Assembly (NCBI GenBank): GCA_027030605.1
Contig: JALVEV010000183.1
Location: 1-9,485, forward strand
DNA length: 9,485 bases
Reading direction: 5' to 3'
Origin: Campylobacteraceae bacterium
Lineage (GTDB): Bacteria; Campylobacterota; Campylobacteria; Campylobacterales; Sulfurovaceae
The notes under the pieces were generated by a model. The model made no database searches. It saw only the letters and a program-made list of their open reading frames with translations, and had not been told where the DNA came from. The translations under genes were made by a program, and so were the position numbers. Positions 1 to 6,892 of the stretch are shown here, in pieces. The first letter of the stretch is position 1, and every line of letters begins with the position of its first letter.

Positions 1-234
1 ACCACTTTTAGGGGAGTTAAGCCCATAAGCTAAAAGATAGGTATCAAGAGTAGTAAGTTTATACCCCTGTTTTTTGAGATGTTCAATAACTTTAGTAATA
101 GAGCCTTTGGGTAAGACAACAGTTTTTGTTGTCTTGATAGGTAGAGAGAAATAAAATATGAGTGCTATAACAATAAAGATAGTTAGTTTCAATAGAAATG
201 AGATAAGTTTTAATAAAAGATTCATAAATTTCAT
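1..234 (-). CDS. mltG: Endolytic transglycosylase MltG-like protein, N-terminal part (runs off the window)
   Basis: The first 78 codons of a gene that continues past the left edge are present. The product starts with two near-adjacent methionines (MKFMNLLLKL), has one hydrophobic anchor at about residues 5-31, and then PIKTTKTVVLPKGSITKVI followed by a helical EHLKKQGYKLTTLDTYLL stretch. A single N-terminal membrane anchor followed by a 'pKGS..kvi..L...g' segment is how MltG proteins begin; family members cleave nascent glycan strands in the periplasm. The catalytic domain lies outside the window, so the name rests on the N-terminus only. I chose the ATG at 234 because AAAGGAG (246-252) lies 11 bases upstream; the second ATG at 225 would be too far. 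It follows pqiC by 34 bp on the same strand and probably shares its transcript. Confidence 0.6.
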   Translation of the reverse strand, partial: MKFMNLLLKLISFLLKLTIFIVIALIFYFSLPIKTTKTVVLPKGSITKVIEHLKKQGYKLTTLDTYLLAYGLNSPKSG

Positions 235-268
235 AAATAATTATACTCCTTTCGCTTTTGAACCAAGC

Positions 269-826
269 TTATTTTACAATCTCAGTTTTTATCTCTTCTA
301 AAAGTTGCTGGTAAGCCTTTTCCATTGACTCCATCATGCTATCAATTTTTTTATCTGTCTCTACTTTTGTAGAGAATAGTTTAGTAATAGATTTTTTTGT
401 ATTGTAGTCATAAATTTTATAGTCAGCATCCAAATAGACCTTGTCTTTATAGGCAATAAAACGTTTAATGGTAACCTCTACTCTTTTGTCTGCTTTTCTA
501 TTTGCATTCCATGGGTAGAGATGAACATTTGGATTGTTTAGTGACTTTTGAAGATAGTTAATAAGTACATTGGTTAATCGTTTTTTCATAGGTGTTAGCC
601 ATCGTGCTTTGTCTAGTAGCTCAACTTGGTATGGGGTAATTTGTCGAACTAAAATTAAGTCTTGTAGATATTTAGGGACATTAACTGTAACTACATCAAT
701 AGGTTTTCTATAGGTTATCTTTTGTGTAATATCTAAATTATTTCCTAGTGTATAGTACCTTTTTGGAGTACACCCCCCCATAAGTAGTAGAAGTGTAAAG
801 ATTGGGATTAGTAGGCTTTTTTGCAT
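269..826 (-). CDS. pqiC: PqiC-like ABC-transport auxiliary lipoprotein
   Basis: A lipoprotein of 185 residues with a short hydrophobic signal peptide (residues 4-16) and a lipobox MGGC, giving Cys19 as the lipidated residue. The mature part (RYYTLGN..., a basic middle, amphipathic C-terminal helices) fits the PqiC/YmbA (DUF330) family in length and in its YYTL start. In E. coli PqiC is an outer-membrane lipoprotein that forms a ring at the distal end of the PqiB tunnel. Its ATG overlaps the pqiB stop codon by one base (TAATG), and AGGAG (834-838) lies 7 bases upstream, so translation is probably coupled to pqiB. The lipobox codons form a run of seven G on the coding strand. The family call rests on size, lipobox, YYTL and above all operon position, because sequence conservation in this family is low. 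Confidence 0.8.
   Translation of the reverse strand: MQKSLLIPIFTLLLLMGGCTPKRYYTLGNNLDITQKITYRKPIDVVTVNVPKYLQDLILVRQITPYQVELLDKARWLTPMKKRLTNVLINYLQKSLNNPNVHLYPWNANRKADKRVEVTIKRFIAYKDKVYLDADYKIYDYNTKKSITKLFSTKVETDKKIDSMMESMEKAYQQLLEEIKTEIVK
773..779 (-). repeat. G7 homopolymer inside the pqiC lipobox codons
   Basis: Seven consecutive C on the plus strand (G7 on the coding strand) span the codons ATG-GGG-GGG-TGT for residues Met16-Gly17-Gly18-Cys19. Poly-G tracts are the usual slippage sites for phase variation in Campylobacterota. Here a one-base change would remove the lipidated cysteine and shift the frame of all the mature protein. Seven is at or below the length at which such tracts usually become highly mutable. 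Confidence 0.5.
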
Positions 827-2511
827 TAGTCATCTCCTAAAATAAGTGCATTTGGTTTCTTTTCAAGTTTTAAGCTAATTCTTCCAATTGATTCAGCTGC
901 TATTGCTAACTCTCGTAGGGTCAAAGAGAGTTCTGATGCAAACTTAGAGTCAGTTCCATAATCATCAGATAGCATCTGAATTCTTTGTAGGGTTGTGGTT
1001 AACTCTTGCATGGTTTGGTTTAGTTGAGCAGGTATGGTTTGAAATGATTCTTTACTGGTTAATCTATTTATATTGGAGGCACTCTTATTAAAGTTTTTGA
1101 GTAGTGTATCAAGGCTGTGTGTTGTCTTTCTTAAATCTTTTAAAAGATTTTTTAGAGGTGCGTTGTTATCTTTAATTAGTCTATTTGCAGAGAGAAGTAA
1201 ATTTTCTAGTGGTAATTTTTCTAGTTTTTGGACAAGTCTTTGTGTATCTTCTATTAGAGTAGAGTTAGTCACTTTTGGTATGGTTGGGAAGTAGTCATAC
1301 TCTCCTCTTCTTACAATAGAAGCTCTTTTATGGTTGTCAAATATAAGATTGATATAGTCTGAGCCAACTATTGGAAGAGTAGAATCAAGTGAGGCTTTTA
1401 GTCCCTCTTTTACCAATTTCTCTATAACCTGAACACCCTTTTTCTCATTTGAGTCAGAAAATGCTTTAGTATGAATAAGTGCATAGACTTCAGACTCTAC
1501 TCTATGAGAAGTTTTGGAGAAGTGATTTTTTATGTCTGTTACATAACCAACTTGAAAACCATTAAACTCTACAGGAGAACCTATCTCTAGTCTGTTATTT
1601 GACTCTGTAAATTTAAATGCATAGACTTTTGTTTCAAATCCTATGTTTAGATGTTTAGCTTTCATCTCTGCTAAGTTTTTATATAGAGGAAAAATTTGCC
1701 TCTGTTTTGTTTGATTATGCTCTTTAGCAACACTCTGTATTGGTGTATAAATTGAGATTCCACCATGAACAATTTGAGAAAGAGAGGCAACACTCATATC
1801 TAGTTTTCCTTTTGAGATATCTATGCTAAGGCTACTATTTGTATAAAATTGACTCTCATTATTGATAAATGGAACAAACTTCTCTTTTACAAAAATAGTA
1901 AAGTTGACCTTTTTACCATCATGAGAGAGTGCAACACGTTCTACTCTACCAACCTCTATCATTCGGTAGTAAACATGTGAACCCTCTACAATATTGTTAG
2001 AGTTTGGAGCAGAGAGAATGTAGTATCTTCCTGCTGCATCTTTGTCTATATAGGGTTTATCTAGTCCTACAAATTTCAATTTTCTCTTCTTCTCTTTAAC
2101 TCCATAAAGTTCAATATAAGCTCCAGACAAAATAGTGTCAAGTCCTGAAACACCATGAGAACCTACATCAGCATGAACAATCCAAAATTTTGCTTTTTCA
2201 TTAAGATAATCAGAGACCTCTCTGTTAACTTTTACCTGAACTGTTACGCCATCTCCATCTTTTGAAAGAGAAATTTTTGTTACAACTCCTATGTTGACAT
2301 TGCGTAGTTTTAGATGACTTTGGTTCTCTATTAGCCCAGCATTCTCTTTAAAAGTAATCTCAATGGTTGGACCAATTTTAGAGTAGTATTGATAGGCTAA
2401 CCATAGAGCAATACTCATAGCAATAATAGGTACTAACCAAATAGTTGTAAGCAGTTCTACTCCTCGTGAGTGTTTGACTTTGGGAGTGTTGTACTTTTTA
2501 TGAGTTGGCAT
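826..2511 (-). CDS. pqiB: PqiB-like MCE/MlaD-domain lipid transport protein
   Basis: A 561-residue protein close to the length of E. coli PqiB (546). It has a cytoplasmic tail, one transmembrane helix at about residues 24-42, then three MCE (MlaD) domains at roughly 46-120, 160-240 and 285-390. Repeated 'G..V...G..VG.V..I' patterns mark them, for example GSPVEFNGFQVGYVTDI. A long helical C-terminus at about 410-545 is rich in Leu and Asn heptads (KNLLKDLRKTTHSL, NQTMQELTTTLQRI), as expected for the helical tunnel. In E. coli, stacked PqiB hexamers bridge the periplasm and carry lipids between membranes. The longer frame begins at a TTG at 2553; I use the ATG at 2511 because AAGGAG lies 9 bases upstream and this leaves only a 14-bp overlap with the upstream pqiA. 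Confidence 0.9.
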   Translation of the reverse strand: MPTHKKYNTPKVKHSRGVELLTTIWLVPIIAMSIALWLAYQYYSKIGPTIEITFKENAGLIENQSHLKLRNVNIGVVTKISLSKDGDGVTVQVKVNREVSDYLNEKAKFWIVHADVGSHGVSGLDTILSGAYIELYGVKEKKRKLKFVGLDKPYIDKDAAGRYYILSAPNSNNIVEGSHVYYRMIEVGRVERVALSHDGKKVNFTIFVKEKFVPFINNESQFYTNSSLSIDISKGKLDMSVASLSQIVHGGISIYTPIQSVAKEHNQTKQRQIFPLYKNLAEMKAKHLNIGFETKVYAFKFTESNNRLEIGSPVEFNGFQVGYVTDIKNHFSKTSHRVESEVYALIHTKAFSDSNEKKGVQVIEKLVKEGLKASLDSTLPIVGSDYINLIFDNHKRASIVRRGEYDYFPTIPKVTNSTLIEDTQRLVQKLEKLPLENLLLSANRLIKDNNAPLKNLLKDLRKTTHSLDTLLKNFNKSASNINRLTSKESFQTIPAQLNQTMQELTTTLQRIQMLSDDYGTDSKFASELSLTLRELAIAAESIGRISLKLEKKPNALILGDD

Positions 2512-3112
2512 TAGAAGAGTCTCCTTTTTGGTGATTAATAAGTCTTGGGTCAAAAGATAGAGCCGAGAGCATGGTAAAAAAGACCATTAGCCCAAAGGCT
2601 GTTGCTCCTTCTCCTGGATAGATTTGTACTCCTGAAAAGTGAACAAGTACAGAGAGAATAATAACAACAAATACATCAACCATAGACCAAGGTCCAATGA
2701 CCTCTGTAATATAAAAGAGTTTATGTTTATCTAATTTAGAGGAGTGAAGATTATATTTTGCTGAAATAAGTAGATAGATAATAAGTATAAATTTCAATAG
2801 AGGTACAAAAACAGATGCAAGTAGAATAATTAGTGCAATAGGGTAAGAACCTGCATCCCAAAGGTGAATAACTCCACCAATAATAGTATTTGAGCTGGTT
2901 TTTCCAAACTGTTTTGAGATAAGAATAGGATAGATATTAGCAGGAATATAGAAGATAATAGCAGTAATTAAAAAGGCTAATGTTTTATGGTATGACAATC
3001 TTAAATCATGAGTAATACTTTCATGGCATCGCCTACATTTTCTATTTGTATCATCAACATAGTTGACTGCTTCACAAATGTGACAGCGTACGTAGTCTAA
3101 TTTCCTATTCAT
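2498..3112 (-). CDS. pqiA: PqiA-domain membrane protein, second copy (complete motifs)
   Basis: A 204-residue inner-membrane protein equal to one PqiA half. It begins with a zinc-ribbon-like CHIC (Cys10/Cys13) and CRRC (Cys26/Cys29), followed by four predicted membrane helices at about 44-65, 90-117, 144-158 and 168-186. Family signatures are present: PANIYPI (57-63), GPWSMVDVF (140-148) and SFDPRLI (186-192). E. coli PqiA has two such modules in one polypeptide of about 417 residues; here each is a separate gene. PqiA is the inner-membrane partner that feeds or receives lipid from PqiB. The gene starts inside the previous pqiA (8-bp overlap) and ends 14 bp inside pqiB, which indicates coupled translation. 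Only a weak GGAAAG precedes the ATG, consistent with re-initiation. Confidence 0.88.
   Translation of the reverse strand: MNRKLDYVRCHICEAVNYVDDTNRKCRRCHESITHDLRLSYHKTLAFLITAIIFYIPANIYPILISKQFGKTSSNTIIGGVIHLWDAGSYPIALIILLASVFVPLLKFILIIYLLISAKYNLHSSKLDKHKLFYITEVIGPWSMVDVFVVIILSVLVHFSGVQIYPGEGATAFGLMVFFTMLSALSFDPRLINHQKGDSSNANS
2521..2526 (-). promoter_or_regulatory. Ribosome binding site that fixes the pqiB start
   Basis: AAGGAG on the minus strand, 9 bases before the ATG at 2511. No comparable site precedes the TTG at 2553, which opens the longer in-frame reading. The site lies inside the 3' end of the upstream pqiA gene. Confidence 0.7.
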
Positions 3113-3740
3113 CTATCTTTCCATATATTTTTCTATGTAAGTCCCATAGCTCATAAAAACTGATGTTTTTTGTAATGATTATATCAAGAATAAGTGTAAA
3201 TATAAGAGCAATAAAGGAGACTCCTAATTCTATGTAAGCATAGTCAAAGAGTTTGACCATCGCAACTAAAAGTGAGATAAAAAAGATATCAACCATACTC
3301 CAAGGGCGTACATGTGCTAAAAGAATAAGTAGTCGTTGAGTTAAGTATTTACCTTTTTTAAATTTCATTAGAGTGAGTAGAATAAGCATTGAAGATATAA
3401 TTGTAATAGGAAAAATAACAATTAAAAAGATAAACATCATACCAACAATATATTGCTGTTGTTCTAAAATAACCATAAAAAGAGCATAAAGGGTTAAACT
3501 CTGTTCTAATCCCTGAATATTTATAGTAATAATAGTAAATTTAAATGTAATAAAGAGAGAGATAGCAGCAGCAATGACTAAAGCTAAAGTTCTATCGAGT
3601 GTGTTAGTACTATTTTGGTAGAGTAAAATATCACATTTGGAACAGAATGCTTTTTTATTTTCAGAGAGGGGAACTCTCTTATGTAGAGTATGGCACTTTT
3701 TACAAATGATAAGATTATCTAGCTCTTCTTCTGTTATCAT
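3105..3740 (-). CDS. pqiA: PqiA-domain membrane protein, first copy (divergent)
   Basis: A 211-residue protein with CKKC (Cys13/Cys16) and CSKC (Cys33/Cys36) before four hydrophobic segments at about 52-75, 97-125, 149-166 and 170-190. The central family motif is present as RPWSMVDIF (145-153). It lacks the P-x-N-x-x-P motif after the first helix and the SFDPR motif near the C-terminus, both of which the neighbouring copy has, so the two halves have specialised. It probably pairs with that copy to rebuild the two-module PqiA of E. coli. It is the first gene of the pqi cluster, 45 bp after ychF, with a hairpin between them. No good Shine-Dalgarno precedes the ATG at 3740; a TATAAT lies only 6 bases upstream of it, so the transcription start is unclear. 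Confidence 0.85.
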   Translation of the reverse strand: MITEEELDNLIICKKCHTLHKRVPLSENKKAFCSKCDILLYQNSTNTLDRTLALVIAAAISLFITFKFTIITINIQGLEQSLTLYALFMVILEQQQYIVGMMFIFLIVIFPITIISSMLILLTLMKFKKGKYLTQRLLILLAHVRPWSMVDIFFISLLVAMVKLFDYAYIELGVSFIALIFTLILDIIITKNISFYELWDLHRKIYGKIDE

Positions 3741-3758
3741 TTGTTATTATATCTTACT

Positions 3759-3781
3759 AAAACAAGGATTTACCTTGTCTT
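3759..3781 (-). terminator. Small hairpin after ychF, possible intrinsic terminator
   Basis: Read on the minus strand, AAGACAAGG-TAAAT-CCTTGTTTT forms a 9-bp stem (one G.T) with a 5-base loop. Its 3' arm ends in TTTT and is followed by AGTAAG. It sits in the 45-bp gap between ychF and the first pqiA. The U-tract is short, so it would at best be a partial terminator separating the ychF and pqi transcripts. Confidence 0.4.
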
Positions 3782-3785
3782 AGGA

Positions 3786-4889
3786 TTAAACATTAAATCT
3801 AAAGTGCATAATATCACCATCTTGCACAATGTACTCTTTTCCCTCTAGTCTATTTTTTCCTGCCTCTTTAGCACCTGCTTCACCACCGAACTCTATAAAA
3901 TCTTCATAAGAGATAACCTCTGCACGAATGAAGCCTTTTTCAAAGTCGTTGTGAATAACAGCAGCCGCTTTTGGAGCAGTTGTACCTTTTCTAATAGTCC
4001 ATGCTCGAACCTCTTTAACCCCTGCTGTAAAGTAAGACATAAGTCCAAGTTTATCAAACCCTTTATGGATAATCTGGTCGAGTCCACTCTCTTCAACTCC
4101 AAGGTCAGTTAACATCTCGTTACGCTCCTCATCGTCAAAGTCAACCATCTCCTCTTCCATTTTAGCACAGAGTTTAATAACCTCAGAGTTTCTCTCTTTT
4201 GCATACTCTCTAAGCTTCGTTACAAACTCGTTGTCCTCTTCTAAGCTATCTTCATCGACATTTGCACCATACATAATCTCTTTTGAAGTGAGTAGGCGTA
4301 AATCTCTGTTCATCTCTTTAAACTCATCGCTATCGACACCCTCAAAGGTTGAAACAGGTTTTCCCTCGGAGATATGCTCTAAAAGAGACTCTGCTACAAG
4401 AAGTTGTGCTTTTGCACCTTTGTCATTTCCTCGTGCTTTTTTGCTAAGCATAGTAATTCTTTTTTCCACAGCATCAAGGTCAGCAAAGAGTAACTCCTGC
4501 TCAATAATCTCAACATCACGAATAGGGTCTATACTCCCCTCCACATGAACTACATTAGGGTCTTCAAAACATCTTACAATATGTAAAATAACTTCTGTTT
4601 CACGAATGTTACTTAAAAACTTATTTCCTAACCCCTCTCCTTTACTCGCACCCTTAACAAGACCTGCAATGTCAACAAAGTCTATAGTAGAGTATTGAAT
4701 TCGTTCAGGGTTTACAATCTTTGCTAGTTCTTCAAGTCTTTGGTCAGGTACAGGTACAACTGCTTTGTTTGGTTCGATGGTACAGAAAGGGTAGTTGGCA
4801 CTCTCTGCATTTTGTGCTTTGGTTAGGGCGTTAAATGTGGTTGATTTACCTACGTTTGGTAATCCTACAAGTCCGATGCTTAATCCCAT
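3786..4889 (-). CDS. ychF: Ribosome-binding ATPase YchF (Obg family)
   Basis: A full-length YchF/OLA1 protein of 367 residues. It shows G1 GLPNVGKST (9-17), NYPFCTIEPN (32-41), the G3 region DIAG (73-76) with the family-specific LVKGASKGEGLGNKFL (77-92), and N210-VD-E213 in place of the NKxD guanine-specificity motif. That substitution is why YchF proteins prefer ATP. A helical insertion (about 125-210) and a C-terminal TGS domain (about 283-366, ending GDIMHFRFNV) complete the architecture. It binds the ribosome and has been linked to translation and stress responses. AAGGAA stands 5 bases before the ATG. The 62-bp gap upstream contains a TAAAAT (4918-4923, minus strand) that could serve as a -10 box, so ychF may have its own promoter. 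Confidence 0.97.
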   Translation of the reverse strand: MGLSIGLVGLPNVGKSTTFNALTKAQNAESANYPFCTIEPNKAVVPVPDQRLEELAKIVNPERIQYSTIDFVDIAGLVKGASKGEGLGNKFLSNIRETEVILHIVRCFEDPNVVHVEGSIDPIRDVEIIEQELLFADLDAVEKRITMLSKKARGNDKGAKAQLLVAESLLEHISEGKPVSTFEGVDSDEFKEMNRDLRLLTSKEIMYGANVDEDSLEEDNEFVTKLREYAKERNSEVIKLCAKMEEEMVDFDDEERNEMLTDLGVEESGLDQIIHKGFDKLGLMSYFTAGVKEVRAWTIRKGTTAPKAAAVIHNDFEKGFIRAEVISYEDFIEFGGEAGAKEAGKNRLEGKEYIVQDGDIMHFRFNV

Positions 4890-4951
4890 AATATTCCTTA
4901 GTTAAAATAGTTATGAAATTTTAGCCAAATATTGGTGAAAGGGGGATTATC

Positions 4952-5332
4952 TCATTTTTTGAAAAAATCCCTAACCTCCTTAGCAAAAGAGTAGGTAAAT
5001 TGAAAGAGTAGAATTCCCGCGACATCAGCAAAAATATCTTCAATTGAAGTACTACGTTCAGGTAGATAGTATTGAACAAACTCTATGAAAATGCCAAATA
5101 GAAGTAATGCACTCATATTTCTAAAGCGTTGAGCCATGCTAGATGAAGCACGATTTAGAAGCAATGAGAGAGTAAAAAAAGCAAAGAGATGTTTAAATTT
5201 ATCAGCATAATGATACTCTTCAAAAAGTGTATCATTGGGTATAACAGCAAAGATAAAAATTACAATAAGCGTTACTATAAAAAAAAGAAGTTTATAAAAA
5301 CCCTTTCTTCCAGAAAAACTCATACTCATCAC
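4952..5332 (-). CDS. VanZ-like small membrane protein
   Basis: A protein of about 126 residues with hydrophobic segments near 14-32, 46-60, 73-90 and 100-118. It has the conserved VanZ-family pattern: D44-K-F-K-H48, then G80-I-F-I-E84-F-V-Q87, then P91-E-R93-S-T-S96-I-E-D99-I-F-A-D103-V-A-G106. The family is named after VanZ of teicoplanin resistance, but most members, including those in Gram-negative bacteria, have no proven function, so resistance is not implied. It lies 3 bp after pepA and before ychF on the same strand. The start is uncertain: GTG at 5332 and ATGs at 5329 and 5323 are in frame within ten bases, none with a strong Shine-Dalgarno. Close coupling to pepA termination is likely. 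Confidence 0.8.
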   Translation of the reverse strand: MMSMSFSGRKGFYKLLFFIVTLIVIFIFAVIPNDTLFEEYHYADKFKHLFAFFTLSLLLNRASSSMAQRFRNMSALLLFGIFIEFVQYYLPERSTSIEDIFADVAGILLFQFTYSFAKEVRDFFKK

Positions 5333-5335
5333 TAT

Positions 5336-6790
5336 TTACTTTGCAAGTTTTTCAAGTAGTCTGGTCATCATTCTCACTCCAGCACCTGAAGCACCAATAG
5401 GGTTTTCTCCCCAAGCATGTTCCACATAAGATGGCCCTGCAATGTCAATATGTACCCATTTGTCCTTGTTAGCTTTATCAATAAAATTATCTAAAAAGAT
5501 ACCAGCAGTAATAGCTCCACCATAAGGGGTATTTGAGATGTTTGAGATGTCTGCTACATTTGATTTTAGGCATTTTCTAAGGTGTTTGTTAAAGTCTAGT
5601 TTTGTTGCTAACTCCCCTGAGTCTTTGGCTGCTTCTATTAGCATATCTTTGGGAGTATCACAATTTCCCATAATGCTAGAGGTGTATTGTCCTACAGCTA
5701 CTACAGAAGCCCCTGTAAGTGTTGCCAAATCAAACATATAGTCTGCCTCTACCTCTTGTTGTGCATAGGCTAAAACATCAGCAAGAACCAAACGCCCCTC
5801 TGCATCGGTATTTCTTACCTCAATGGTTTTTCCATTTTTAGCTGTAAGCACATCATCAGGCTTATAGGCATCACCACCTATCATGTTCTCAACAGCTCCA
5901 ATAAACCCATGAACTTCGACAGGTAGATTCATCTCTGCAACAGCTTTCATAACTCCTAAAACAGCTGAACCTCCACTTTTGTCAAGCTTCATACTTACCA
6001 TAGACGTTGAGGGCTTAAGACTAAGTCCACCTGAATCATAAGTAAGACCTTTACCTATAAGAGAGATGACAGCTTTAGGATTTTGAGGTTTATGGGCTAA
6101 ATGAATCACTCGTGGTTTATGACGAGAGGCACGGGCAACAGCGAGTAGGGCTTCCATCTTCTCTTTTTTTAGCTCTTTTGGTTTTAAGATTTTACACTCA
6201 AGCCCTAACTCTTCGGCTAACCCTTGGGCAATTTGAGCTAGGGTATCAGGGTAGCAGTCATCAGGGGTGGTGTTTACAATGTCACGTGTAAAGTTGGTTG
6301 CATCAGCTGTAATTTGTGCTAGTTCAATGGCATTAGCACACTCCTCCATATCAAGCTCAAAAGCGTGGTACTCTTCAAGTGAGATAACTACATCTTTAAT
6401 TCTTCGTTTTGATTTTTCTGTTTTGTAGTTGTCAAAGTTATAAGCACCCAAAAGTAAACCCTCAACCATCGCTCTAAGATTATGTGTTGACTTTTTCTTT
6501 TCAAAATAACAAGCTACTTTGAGGCTCTTGTATTTAGTTGAGCTTAGTGCTTGAATCGCTTTTGCCATAGCAACTCTAAGGTTCTCATCGTTAATTTTTT
6601 CTACACCAACATAGAGTCTGTTTTTTTCTATAAGTAGATAAGTCTCATCTTGTCCAGCTTTGAAACCTGCTTTTTTTAGCAGTTTTTTATTTTTGACAAA
6701 ATCGTGTTTAAAATCTTTGTTAACTACTAAAATAAGTTCTACATCTGCTTCTATTTCGTTTATTGGGCTTATAGTTAGTTCAAAATTCAT
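5336..6790 (-). CDS. pepA: Leucyl aminopeptidase (peptidase family M17)
   Basis: A 484-residue cytosolic di-metal aminopeptidase that releases N-terminal residues from peptides. It has an N-terminal macro-like domain (about 1-150) and a C-terminal catalytic domain. Metal ligands and catalytic residues are intact: GKGLTYDSGGLSLKP with Lys247 and Asp252, MKLDKSGG with Asp270, and the family signature NTDAEGRL (327-334) with Asp329, Glu331 and Arg333. All match E. coli PepA numbering at a constant offset of 23. The frame is open back to a TTG at 6832, but that stretch lies in a palindromic repeat; the ATG at 6790 with AAGGAA 7 bases upstream is the likely start. It is followed after 3 bp by the VanZ-like gene and preceded by trpB across a 102-bp gap holding the repeat. 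Confidence 0.96.
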   Translation of the reverse strand: MNFELTISPINEIEADVELILVVNKDFKHDFVKNKKLLKKAGFKAGQDETYLLIEKNRLYVGVEKINDENLRVAMAKAIQALSSTKYKSLKVACYFEKKKSTHNLRAMVEGLLLGAYNFDNYKTEKSKRRIKDVVISLEEYHAFELDMEECANAIELAQITADATNFTRDIVNTTPDDCYPDTLAQIAQGLAEELGLECKILKPKELKKEKMEALLAVARASRHKPRVIHLAHKPQNPKAVISLIGKGLTYDSGGLSLKPSTSMVSMKLDKSGGSAVLGVMKAVAEMNLPVEVHGFIGAVENMIGGDAYKPDDVLTAKNGKTIEVRNTDAEGRLVLADVLAYAQQEVEADYMFDLATLTGASVVAVGQYTSSIMGNCDTPKDMLIEAAKDSGELATKLDFNKHLRKCLKSNVADISNISNTPYGGAITAGIFLDNFIDKANKDKWVHIDIAGPSYVEHAWGENPIGASGAGVRMMTRLLEKLAK

Positions 6791-6797
6791 ATTATGT

Positions 6798-6803
6798 TTC
6801 CTT
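6798..6803 (-). promoter_or_regulatory. Ribosome binding site that fixes the pepA start
   Basis: AAGGAA on the minus strand, 7 bases before the ATG at 6790. It separates the coding region from the palindromic repeat upstream and argues against the TTG at 6832 as start. Confidence 0.7.
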
Positions 6804-6823
6804 CTTAAATCTCTGATTTCTCT

Positions 6824-6892
6824 CGTTCCCAACGTCCTCGTTGGGAATGCATATTGGAATTTGGTTTTGACGGTGTTGTCGGGGACAACACC
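6824..6892. repeat. Two-hairpin palindromic (REP/MITE-like) element between trpB and pepA
   Basis: Two perfect inverted repeats lie side by side. The first is TTCCCAACG-TCCT-CGTTGGGAA (core 6826-6847, extending to 6824-6849 with one G.T pair); the second is GGTGTTGTC-GGG-GACAACACC (6872-6892). About 22 bases separate them. The element is more G+C-rich than its surroundings and is not followed by a T-tract on either strand, so it is not a normal intrinsic terminator. From general knowledge, GTTCCCA...TGGGAATGCAT and GTAGGGTG...CACC palindromes are dispersed in many bacterial genomes, in some cases linked to REP-associated tyrosine transposases. The trpB stop codon directly adjoins the second hairpin. 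Confidence 0.65.

Noticed and set aside
1073..1294. Plus-strand open frame inside pqiB, and similar antisense frames in ychF, pepA, trpB and the asparaginase-domain gene
   Set aside because: They are antisense shadows of clearly conserved genes, with no ribosome binding site and no recognisable protein features.
2512..2553. Longer pqiB reading frame starting with TTG at 2553
   Set aside because: No ribosome binding site precedes it, it would overlap the upstream pqiA by 56 bp, and the ATG at 2511 has AAGGAG at good spacing.
3746..3751. TATAAT (minus strand) as promoter of the first pqiA
   Set aside because: It is only 6 bases before the ATG, so the transcript would be practically leaderless, and no -35 or phased T-tracts accompany it. 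It may be chance in an AT-rich gap.
4952..5332. VanZ-like protein as a glycopeptide resistance gene
   Set aside because: The family is broad and mostly uncharacterised, and no vanHAXY-type genes are nearby. Only the family name is supported.
6791..6832. Longer pepA reading frame starting with TTG at 6832
   Set aside because: The start lies inside the palindromic repeat, and the ATG at 6790 has AAGGAA 7 bases upstream and matches the normal PepA N-terminus.
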